A stretch of 32,159 bases of DNA, from the IMG/VR virus record IMGVR_UViG_3300043331_000319, positions 1 through 32,159 of that record; one strand, 5' to 3'. Every line of letters begins with the position of its first letter. Within the stretch, counting starts at the first letter, position 1. The notes below the pieces were generated by a model, which was not told the origin of the DNA, ran no database searches, and was given only the letters and a program-made list of their open reading frames with translations. The stretch comes from a virus. Shown here one piece after another: positions 13,253 through 19,557 of this stretch. The translations under genes and the position numbers were made by a program.

Positions 13253-14632
13253 ATGACGACTCAGGAGCTGCGGGACAAGCGCCGCACCCTCAATCTCCAG
13301 GCCGACGCCATCCTGAAGAAGGCCCACGACGACAAGCGGGAGATCCTGACCGGAGAGGAAGAGCAGGAGTGGCAGCGGCTCCACGACGAGATGGACGCGC
13401 TCAAGCGTCACATCGACAAGCTGGAGGCGCAGGCCAAGCGTACGGAAGAGATCGAGGAGGTGCAGCCCCGCCAGACCGCGCCCAACCCCGTCGGGGCTCC
13501 CGCCGACGAGCGCCGCGGCGACCGCAACTCGCAGGCCGGGATGCGCTACCTGCGCCAGGGCCAGGCCGACATGGCTCGGGCCCTCCGGGCGTGGCTCCTC
13601 TACCCCGCCCCGGGCGTCACCCTAAGCGCCGAGGATCGGAGCGCGTGCGAACGCGTCGGCGTGAATCTCGCCTCGAAGAGCCTCGCGATCTCCCTCTCCA
13701 CCATGCCCATGCGCAGCCTCCGGGGCGACGACCAGCGGGAGTGGGAGTACCGGGCGCAGGCCGTGGGCACCGGCTCGGCGGGCGGCTTCGCGGTGCCCGA
13801 CGAGCTGATGCGGGCGTTCGAGCGGGCGATGCTGACCTTCGGCGGCATGCGCCAGCGCTGCACCGTGATCCGCACCGAGACGGGGGCCGATCTGCCGTGG
13901 CCGACGGCGAACGACACCAGCCAGAAGGGGCAGATCATCGCGGAGAACGCGGCCGCGAACGAGCAGGACGTCACCTTCGCCCAGCTCGTCCTCAACAGCT
14001 ACCTCTACAGCTCCAAGATGATCCGCGTCTCCGTCCAGCTCCTCCAGGACGCGGCCATCAACGTGGCGGCCGTCCTCGGGGATATGCTCGGCGAGCGCAT
14101 TGCCCGCATCACGAACGAGCACTTCACGACGGGCACCGGCTCCGGGCAGCCGAACGGGATCGTGACCGCGGCGACCGTCGGCTTCACGGCCAGCAATGGT
14201 ACGTCGCAGGTGACCACCTGGACGTATCCGAGCATCGTCGAGCTCGAACACTCCGTCGATCCCGCGCACCGGCTCAACGGCGCGTTCATGATGGCGGACT
14301 CCAGCGTGAAGAAGACCAAGCAGATCGTGGACTCCACGGGCCGCCCGCTCTGGGCGGCCGGGATCGCGGGCGGCGCCCCGGATACCCTGCTCGGCTACCC
14401 GATCGTGGTCAATCAGGACGTGGCCGCGATGGCGGCCGGCGCGAAGAGCGTGGTGTTTGGCGACCTCTCCAAGTACCTCATCCGGGATGTCCTCGGCGTC
14501 CAACTCCTGCGCCTGGACGAACGCTATGCGGAGTTCCACCAGGTGGCGTTCCTCGCCTTCGCGCGCCACGACGGCGACCTTCTGAACGCGGGCACCAACC
14601 CGGTCAAGGTCTTCGTCAACGCGGCGTCGTAG
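13253..14632 (+). CDS. Major capsid protein, HK97 fold
   Basis: The 459-residue product has an N-terminal helical delta/scaffold region (MTTQELRDKRRTLNLQADAI, coiled to about residue 75) and a basic polar linker. The HK97-fold body follows: VGTGSAGGFAVPDELMRAF, GADLPWPTAND, QKGQIIAENAAANEQDVTF, the LNSYLYSSKMIRVSVQLLQDA spine segment written here in two parts (LNSYLYSSKM and IRVSVQLLQDA), GTGSGQPNGI and the C-terminal VAFLAFARHDGDLLNAGTNP. The upstream protease would remove the N-terminal region. ATG 13253 was chosen because it has AGAAGGA nine bases ahead and matches the usual family start. The frame is open upstream to 13112, but that would cover the leader hairpin. Confidence 0.95.
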   Translation: MTTQELRDKRRTLNLQADAILKKAHDDKREILTGEEEQEWQRLHDEMDALKRHIDKLEAQAKRTEEIEEVQPRQTAPNPVGAPADERRGDRNSQAGMRYLRQGQADMARALRAWLLYPAPGVTLSAEDRSACERVGVNLASKSLAISLSTMPMRSLRGDDQREWEYRAQAVGTGSAGGFAVPDELMRAFERAMLTFGGMRQRCTVIRTETGADLPWPTANDTSQKGQIIAENAAANEQDVTFAQLVLNSYLYSSKMIRVSVQLLQDAAINVAAVLGDMLGERIARITNEHFTTGTGSGQPNGIVTAATVGFTASNGTSQVTTWTYPSIVELEHSVDPAHRLNGAFMMADSSVKKTKQIVDSTGRPLWAAGIAGGAPDTLLGYPIVVNQDVAAMAAGAKSVVFGDLSKYLIRDVLGVQLLRLDERYAEFHQVAFLAFARHDGDLLNAGTNPVKVFVNAAS

Positions 14633-14641
14633 GGCACGCGC

Positions 14642-14845
14642 ATGAAAGTGCGAATGACGCGATTCGTCGGCTCCTACGTCGAGGTGCGCGACCTGGAGAT
14701 GGGCACGGTGTACGACCTCGCCGACGAGCGGGCGATGCAATTCATCGTCAACGGAATGGCCGTGGCCGTGGAGGACGGGGACGACGCGCGCGCGCCGAGC
14801 GCCCCGGAGGCCGCCGCGCTGCAGCCGGCCCGTCGACGGGGATAG
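14642..14845 (+). CDS. Small post-capsid protein, 67 aa
   Basis: ATG 14642 lies nine bases after the capsid stop. The product begins MKVRMTRFVGSYVEVRDLEMG, continues VYDLADERAMQFIVNGMAVAV and ends in an Ala/Pro/Arg-rich tail. Short proteins of this shape (a strand, a D-rich turn, then ERAxxFIxxGxA) commonly follow phage capsid or tail genes and have no assigned function. It may be a minor head component. That is inference from position. Confidence 0.65.
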   Translation: MKVRMTRFVGSYVEVRDLEMGTVYDLADERAMQFIVNGMAVAVEDGDDARAPSAPEAAALQPARRRG

Positions 14846-14861
14846 CGGGAGGAATCAGGGG

Positions 14862-15296
14862 ATGCTCTCTGAGCAGATCAAGCCAGTGCAGGCCCTCACG
14901 ATCGCGAGTGGCGCCTCCGGGTCCACGCCGGTCGACGGCGCCATCATCGACACGGCCGGATACGGCGGTTGTCTCTTCGTCGTGCAGACGGGGCCGATCA
15001 CGGCGGGCGCGGTGACCTCGGTCAAGGTGCAGCAGGACACCGACGCTGCCGGCGGCACGATGGCGGACCTGGCGGGCACGGCGCAGGCCATCGCCGACGA
15101 CAAGGACAACACCGTCTTTTACATCGACGTGAAACGCCCGCATGAGCGCTACCTGCGGCTGGTGCTCTCGCGCGGAACCCAGGCCGCCACGGCCGCAGCC
15201 ATGGCCTATCTCTACGACGGCCGCAAGAGGCCGCCGACCTTCCCCGCTGACGTCGTCGGCGAACGCCACGCGAGTCCGGCAGAGGGAACGGCGTAA
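14862..15296 (+). CDS. Probable head decoration-like structural protein
   Basis: The 144-residue product is rich in beta strands, Gly, Ala and Thr (SGASGSTPVDGAIIDTAGYG, CLFVVQTGPITAGAV, FYIDVKRPHERYLRLVLSRG). This pattern of alternating strands with a conserved hERYhRhVLxxG segment recurs in phage structural proteins encoded just after the capsid gene. Position and composition suggest a capsid-binding or minor head protein. A ribosome site GGAGG lies at about 14848. No exact family name can be given. Confidence 0.65.
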   Translation: MLSEQIKPVQALTIASGASGSTPVDGAIIDTAGYGGCLFVVQTGPITAGAVTSVKVQQDTDAAGGTMADLAGTAQAIADDKDNTVFYIDVKRPHERYLRLVLSRGTQAATAAAMAYLYDGRKRPPTFPADVVGERHASPAEGTA

Positions 15297-15305
15297 AGAG
15301 GCGCC

Positions 15306-15896
15306 GTGGCCCTCACCCTCGTCACCGCGCCCGCGAAGTCCCCCGTCGGCCTGGCCGAGGCGAAATCCTGGGCCCGGATCGAGACGGGGGACGAGGACGC
15401 GCTCATCCTCGGCCTGATCGAGGCGGCCCGCGGCTATCTCGGCGACCTGGACGGCTACACCGGGCTCGCGTTCATCACCCAGACCTTCGACTACTCCCTC
15501 GACGCCTTCCCCGCGTGCGGCTTTACCCTTCCGCGCTGGCCGGTGCAGTCGGTGGCTTCGATCACCTACATCGACTCGGCGGGTGCCAGCCAGACGCTCT
15601 CGGCCCTGGCCTACCAGGTGGACACCAAGTCCATGCCGGCCCGCATCGCCCCGGCCTACGGCACGACCTGGCCCTCGACGCGGACGATCCTCAACGCCGT
15701 CACCGTCCGCTTCGTCGCGGGGTATGGCGATGATCCCGGCGACGTGCCGGCGCCGCTCCGGGCCGCGATCATGGCTCTCGTCGCGCACTGGTACGAGAAC
15801 CGGGAGCCCGTGAACATCGGCAACATCACGACGCCGCTCCCCTGGCACGTGGCGCAGCTCGTGGCGCCGCATCGCCTGACGACGGGCGTGGGATAG
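15306..15896 (+). CDS. Head-tail connector (gp6-like)
   Basis: The 196-residue product has the helical N-terminus of the HK97 gp6/phiE125 gp8 connector group: SPVGLAEAKSWARIETGDED, ALILGLIEAARGYLGDLDGY and GLAFITQTFDYSLDAFP. Strands follow (LPRWPVQSVASITYID), with VRFVAGYGDDPGDVPAPLRA, an AIMALVAHWYENREPV helix and a short tail. It would dock under the portal as the first ring of the neck. It starts at GTG 15306 with AAAGAGG just ahead. Length and motif order are normal for the family. Confidence 0.88.
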   Translation: MALTLVTAPAKSPVGLAEAKSWARIETGDEDALILGLIEAARGYLGDLDGYTGLAFITQTFDYSLDAFPACGFTLPRWPVQSVASITYIDSAGASQTLSALAYQVDTKSMPARIAPAYGTTWPSTRTILNAVTVRFVAGYGDDPGDVPAPLRAAIMALVAHWYENREPVNIGNITTPLPWHVAQLVAPHRLTTGVG

Positions 15897-15908
15897 GAGG
15901 GCCAGTGC

Positions 15909-16331
15909 GTGGCTGCCTACAATAAGTTCCAGCAATTCGCTGAGGATCTCTGCAAGAAGGTCCACGACCTCCACGCCGACACGATCAAGGCGTACCTGTC
16001 CGACGCGACCCCGTCCGCATCGGCCGACGCGGTCAAAGCGGACCTCGCCGAGATCAGCGCCGGCAACGGCTACACCTCGGGCGGCCACGATACGCAAAAC
16101 ACCATTTCGGAGACGGGCGGCACGGCGACCCTGAACGCCGTCGATATCGTGATCACCGCATCCGGGGGATCGATCGGCCCCTTTCGGTACGTGCCGATCT
16201 ACAACGACACCCCGACGTCTCCCGCCGACCCCTTGATCGCCTGGTGGGACTACGGCTCGTCGATCACCCTGCTCACCGGCGAGACGTTCACGATCGACTT
16301 CGGCTCGAACAAAATCTTCGACCTCTCATGA
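15909..16331 (+). CDS. Structural protein of unknown role, 140 aa
   Basis: The product opens with AYNKFQQFAEDLCKKVHDLH and continues with DTIKAYLSDATPSASADAV and LAEISAGNGYTSGGHD, a start known from a recurrent phage structural family with a conserved AEIxAGNGYTxGG segment. The rest is beta-rich (ATLNAVDIVITASG, FRYVPIYND, ETFTIDFGSN). It probably forms a small beta-sandwich on the virion. GTG 15909 is used with AGGAGGG upstream. The stop overlaps the next ATG. Confidence 0.7.
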   Translation: MAAYNKFQQFAEDLCKKVHDLHADTIKAYLSDATPSASADAVKADLAEISAGNGYTSGGHDTQNTISETGGTATLNAVDIVITASGGSIGPFRYVPIYNDTPTSPADPLIAWWDYGSSITLLTGETFTIDFGSNKIFDLS

Positions 16332-16537
16332 TCGCCGACCTCCCGAAGCCCATCACGGTCGGGGTCATGAAGCCCTGCTGCGCGGACCTGCGCAACCGAG
16401 AGCCCTGGGATCAGCAGGCGGCGCCGCAGCCGGGACAACTCCTCGTCGAGCGCTGCCGACGGTGCGGGTGTCGCCATTTCACGATGCGCGCGGAGCCGGG
16501 GACGGTCGGGCTCCGGGGCGGACAGATGGGGCAGTAG
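16328..16537 (+). CDS. Small zinc-ribbon protein in the head gene block
   Basis: ATG 16328 overlaps the preceding stop (ATGA). The 69-residue product has CC at about residues 17-18 and CRRCGCRHF at about 43-51, which together can form a four-ligand metal site. It resembles other small zinc-ribbon proteins of this genome and is unusual in that it lies within structural genes. Function is unknown. Confidence 0.6.
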   Translation: MIADLPKPITVGVMKPCCADLRNREPWDQQAAPQPGQLLVERCRRCGCRHFTMRAEPGTVGLRGGQMGQ

Positions 16538-16541
16538 GCGC

Positions 16542-16793
16542 ATGGCTGCCCTCTCCGCGCCCGACGTCGCCCGCGTGCGCCAAGCCTTCACCCGCGAGGT
16601 GAACGGCGGGGAGTCGATGGCCGCCACGCGCCCGGATCTGCTCGCGGCGATCGAAGCGCTAGACGCCTGGCTCGACGGCAACGCCGCGACTGTCAACGCG
16701 GCCCTCCCGCAGCCCGCGCGGACGGCCTTGACGAATCGCCAGAAGGCGCGCCTCCTCTCGGCCGTCGTCCGGCGCCGTTTCGAGGTGTCCTGA
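16542..16793 (+). CDS. Small helical hypothetical protein, 83 aa
   Basis: ATG 16542 follows the previous stop by four bases. The product is nearly all helical (SAPDVARVRQAFTREVNG, RPDLLAAIEALDAWLDGN, NRQKARLLSAVVRRRFEV) with no Cys. It may be a minor structural or assembly protein. The following gene starts four bases after its stop, as expected in a packed operon. No family is recognised. Confidence 0.65.
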   Translation: MAALSAPDVARVRQAFTREVNGGESMAATRPDLLAAIEALDAWLDGNAATVNAALPQPARTALTNRQKARLLSAVVRRRFEVS

Positions 16794-16796
16794 CCC

Positions 16797-17297
16797 GTGG
16801 CCAGCGGCGATACCCTCTGCGTCTTCACCCCGCAGATGAGCGAGGCCCCCGCGTCCAACTACGCGACGCTTGACGCGCGCAACAACCACCTGGTCCTCGA
16901 CTTCGACGACGCCACCGACGAGGCGACCTTCTTCAAGTCCATCCTCCCGCGCCACTACGGAGGCGGCGGGATCACGGCCTATGTCCACTACGCCATGACC
17001 TCGGCCACGACCGGCAAGGTCCGATGGGACGTGAGCGTCGAGCGGATCGGCGACGGCCAGCAGGACATCGACAGCGACGGCTTTGCCTCCGCGCAGAGCG
17101 TGAACGTCGCGGCCGTGCCCGGCACGTCGGGCCACGTCGACATCGTCTCCATTGCCTTCACCAATGGGGCGCAGATGGATTCGGTCGCCGTCGGCGAGGC
17201 CTTCCGCCTCAAGGTGGAGCGCAAGCCCTCCGACACCACGAACGACACCGCCAGTGGGGACGCTGAGCTATTCGCGCTTGAGCTGAAGGAGACGTAG
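16797..17297 (+). CDS. Beta-rich structural protein, 166 aa
   Basis: The product reads ASNYATLDARNNHLVLDFDD, then ILPRHYGGGGITAYVHYAM, WDVSVERIGDGQQDIDSDGF and a VDIVSIAFTNGAQMDSVAVG segment before a charged end. The strand-rich pattern and the ERIGDGQQDxDSDGF block recur, from memory, in structural genes of uncultured phages. It is probably a jelly-roll or immunoglobulin-like protein on the virion. It uses GTG 16797. The next gene, also beta-rich, follows four bases after its stop. Confidence 0.65.
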   Translation: MASGDTLCVFTPQMSEAPASNYATLDARNNHLVLDFDDATDEATFFKSILPRHYGGGGITAYVHYAMTSATTGKVRWDVSVERIGDGQQDIDSDGFASAQSVNVAAVPGTSGHVDIVSIAFTNGAQMDSVAVGEAFRLKVERKPSDTTNDTASGDAELFALELKET

Positions 17298-17301
17298 CGC
17301 C

Positions 17302-18759
17302 GTGGCGCGCTCCTTCACGCGCGGCTCCTCCGAGTACCTGGAGCATGCCGCCGCCGCCCTGACCGCCGCGCCCATCACCCTCGCCTGCTGGGCGTACGTG
17401 CTCGACACGACGAACACGCACACCCTCATGTCCCTCGGGGACGCGGGCACGGCCGTCAACGGATTCCACCTCCAGGCGCGAGGCGCCACCGGAGGTGATC
17501 CGGTCACCGCGCGCACGAACAACGCGAACGCCGACAGCGCGTCCGGCTATCCAGCAAACACGTGGTTTCATGCGGCGGCGGTGTTCGCCGCCTCCAACTC
17601 CCGCTTCGCCTACCTGAACGGCACTGCGGGCACCGAGCAGACGGGTTCGGCCACGCCAGCGCCCGAGGTGACGTCGATCGGGCGGCGGAACAACACCACG
17701 CAGGACTACCTGGACGGCTCCGTCGCCGAGGCCGCGATTTGGAACGTCGCCCTGACGGCCGCCGAGATCGCAGCGCTCGCCCAGGGCGTGTCGCCGCTCT
17801 TCGTCCGCGCCGGCAACCTCGTGGCCTACTGGCCACTCCTGGGACGCACGTCGCCCGAGATCGACCGCGTGGGGCGCTTCGACCTGACCGCGACGGGCAC
17901 GGTCGCGATTGCCCACCCGCGCATGGTGGGGCGGCCGTCGACCGTCCACGTAGAGCGCAGGACGACGGGGGCCACGGCCTATACCCTCGACGCGGCCCCA
18001 GGCAGCTACGCGATCACCGGCGCCGCTGCGGCCCCCCTCGCGGCCCGCCTGGTGAGTGCCGATCCTGCGACCTACGCTGTGACCGGGGCGGCGATGGCCA
18101 CCATCGCCGCCCGATCCCTGGTAGCCGATCCGGGCACCCTGGCGATCACCGGCGCCGCTGCGTCGCTTCTGGCCACCCGGGTGCTCGCCGGGGATCCGGG
18201 CGCGCTCACCATCACCGGCGCGGCGAGTACGGTGCTCGCGGCCCACCTGCTGGTAGCCGATCCGGGCACCCTCACCCTCGATGGCGAGGACGCCGAACTT
18301 GATCACGCCACGGCCGGCGACTACGTGCTGAACGCCGACCCCGGCAGCTACTCGCTCACGGGGCTCGCTGCGGGCCTCACGGCCGTGCGTTCCCTGCCCG
18401 CCGATCCCGGCGCGTACGCCATGACGGGGCAGGCCGCGAGCCTCACCGCGACGCGACGGCTGGAGGCCCTACCCGGCACCTATGTGGCCACGGGCGAGGT
18501 GGCTGGGCTCTACGTCGGCCGGGCGCTCTCGGCCGACCCCGGCGCCTACCAGGCGACCGGCGCGGTAGCCGGCTTGGTGGCCACGCGCGTCCTGGCCGCC
18601 GTGCCCGGGCTGTATCTCCTGACTGGCTCCGCGGCGACGCTCCTTGCCGGGTCGGGGATCACCCTCGGCGACATCCGCCACGGCACCGTGCGCATCCTCA
18701 CGCCGACCCGGACCGTCCTCGCCCTCACGCCGCGGCGCACCACGGTGCTCGCGGAATGA
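17302..18759 (+). CDS. LamG-like protein with ten C-terminal repeats
   Basis: Residues 1 to about 215 form a concanavalin/LamG-type jelly roll: SRGSSEYLEH-like opening (FTRGSSEYLEHAAAA), PITLACWAYVLD, WFHAAAVFAASNSRFAYLNG and YLDGSVAEAAIWNVALTAAE, ending NLVAYWPLLG. Such domains bind sugars. From about residue 230 a 22-residue unit, typified by ADPGTLAITGAAASLLATRV, repeats ten times. A conserved short C-terminus (about the last 30 residues) closes the protein. It is likely an exposed virion fibre or decoration that touches host glycans. This is inferred from the domain type and its place among structural genes. It uses GTG 17302. Confidence 0.8.
   Translation: MARSFTRGSSEYLEHAAAALTAAPITLACWAYVLDTTNTHTLMSLGDAGTAVNGFHLQARGATGGDPVTARTNNANADSASGYPANTWFHAAAVFAASNSRFAYLNGTAGTEQTGSATPAPEVTSIGRRNNTTQDYLDGSVAEAAIWNVALTAAEIAALAQGVSPLFVRAGNLVAYWPLLGRTSPEIDRVGRFDLTATGTVAIAHPRMVGRPSTVHVERRTTGATAYTLDAAPGSYAITGAAAAPLAARLVSADPATYAVTGAAMATIAARSLVADPGTLAITGAAASLLATRVLAGDPGALTITGAASTVLAAHLLVADPGTLTLDGEDAELDHATAGDYVLNADPGSYSLTGLAAGLTAVRSLPADPGAYAMTGQAASLTATRRLEALPGTYVATGEVAGLYVGRALSADPGAYQATGAVAGLVATRVLAAVPGLYLLTGSAATLLAGSGITLGDIRHGTVRILTPTRTVLALTPRRTTVLAE
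17989..18657 (+). repeat. Tandem 66-bp (22-residue) coding repeats
   Basis: Ten units begin with a D/A-P-G/A motif. The proline codons lie at 17998, 18064, 18130, 18196 and 18262, 66 bases apart, then at 18340 (a 78-base step caused by a four-residue insert) and on at 66-base steps. Identical DNA blocks of about 20 bases recur 132 bases apart (for example at 18010/18142 and 18118/18250). That suggests recent duplication or gene conversion rather than only protein-level conservation. Confidence 0.85.
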
Positions 18760-19094
18760 CCTACCACCTCGTGGCCGGCCAGACGGGCAACCAGGACTTC
18801 CAGCTCCTGGAGAATGACGCGCCCCTGGCCGTCTCCATCCAGGGCATGACCGTCGCTCTCGTCCTCCGCGACAACCGCGGCGAGCTGGTGGCCACCACGG
18901 GCGACGTGACGGTCCTCGACGACGGCACGGCGGGCACGCGGGGCAAAGTGCGCGTGAACCTCGACGCGGACGATGTCGTCTACGCCCGCAGCCCCTACAC
19001 CGCGCGCTGGAAGATCACCGACGGCGCCGGGAAGATCAACTATTTCCCGACGGCGGACGCGGATACCTGGATCGTGGGCCGGGGGGAGACATGA
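18756..19094 (+). CDS. BppU-like or immunoglobulin-like structural protein
   Basis: The 112-residue product reads FQLLENDAPLAVSIQGMTVA, VALVLRDNRGELVATTGDVT, GKVRVNLDADDVVYARSPYT and ARWKITDGAGKINYFPT. This strand series with ARWxITDxxGxxxYFP is typical of the N-terminal domain of baseplate upper proteins (BppU) and related phage Ig-like proteins. The ATG at 18756 overlaps the preceding gene (ATGA). It may pair with the LamG-repeat protein as its virion anchor, since the two are adjacent and coupled. That is inference. Confidence 0.65.
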   Translation: MTYHLVAGQTGNQDFQLLENDAPLAVSIQGMTVALVLRDNRGELVATTGDVTVLDDGTAGTRGKVRVNLDADDVVYARSPYTARWKITDGAGKINYFPTADADTWIVGRGET

Positions 19095-19411
19095 GGGCCG
19101 GGCGTCTCCGCCACCGGATCGAGATCCAGCGCGCCACCGTCACGCGCGACGCGATGGGCGGCGAGATCAAGGCGTGGCAGACCACGGCCATCCGCTGGGC
19201 CAACGTCGTGCCGCTCGCGGGCCGGGAGTATTTTGCCGGCCAGGCGGGCGACGCGACCGTGAGCCACCGGATCGAGCTGCGCTACCTGCCCGGCATCGTG
19301 CCCTCGATGCGCGTCAAGACCGGCGACCGAGTCCTCGACATCGAGGCGGTGCTCGACATCGAGGGCCGCCATCGCGAGCTGCACCTGATGGCGACGGAGG
19401 CCGTGGCGTGA
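19091..19411 (+). CDS. Head closure / head-tail joining protein
   Basis: The 106-residue product has the family layout of SPP1 gp16-like head-closure proteins: AGRLRHRIEIQRATVTRDAM, GGEIKAWQTTAIRWANVVPL, AGREYFAGQAGDATVSHRIE, then LRYLPGIVPSMRVKTGDRVL and a final DIEAVLDIEGRHRELHLM. It would seal the neck and bind the tail. ATG 19091 overlaps the preceding stop (ATGA) with GGGGGGAG upstream. It lies 3.2 kb from the gp6-like connector rather than next to it. Confidence 0.9.
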   Translation: MRAGRLRHRIEIQRATVTRDAMGGEIKAWQTTAIRWANVVPLAGREYFAGQAGDATVSHRIELRYLPGIVPSMRVKTGDRVLDIEAVLDIEGRHRELHLMATEAVA

Positions 19412-19557
19412 TCTGCCCGATCTGCGGCGAGCCCGCCCGCATGGTCCAGCGCGACACCGCGCGTGGCCAGACGGCGACGACCTACTACCACGCGCGCACC
19501 AACCACGTCGTGGGCCGCATCCCGGCGAAGCCCGTCGAGGCGGCAGGGCGGATCTGA
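19408..19557 (+). CDS. Tiny zinc-ribbon protein, 49 aa
   Basis: GTG 19408 overlaps the head-closure stop (GTGA), and the TGA at 19555-19557 overlaps the next ATG (TGATG). The peptide begins ICPICGEPARMVQRDTARG and contains a later His (YYHARTNHVVGR), giving a C-x2-C plus His/His metal site. It resembles the other small zinc-ribbon genes in the window. It is short, but the coupling on both sides and the motif support it. Confidence 0.6.
   Translation: MICPICGEPARMVQRDTARGQTATTYYHARTNHVVGRIPAKPVEAAGRI

Noticed and set aside
19170-19185. Another copy of the AAAGCGTGGCA motif
   Set aside because: AAGGCGTGGCA here is a single isolated one-mismatch match in a coding region and is expected by chance in this GC-rich sequence.
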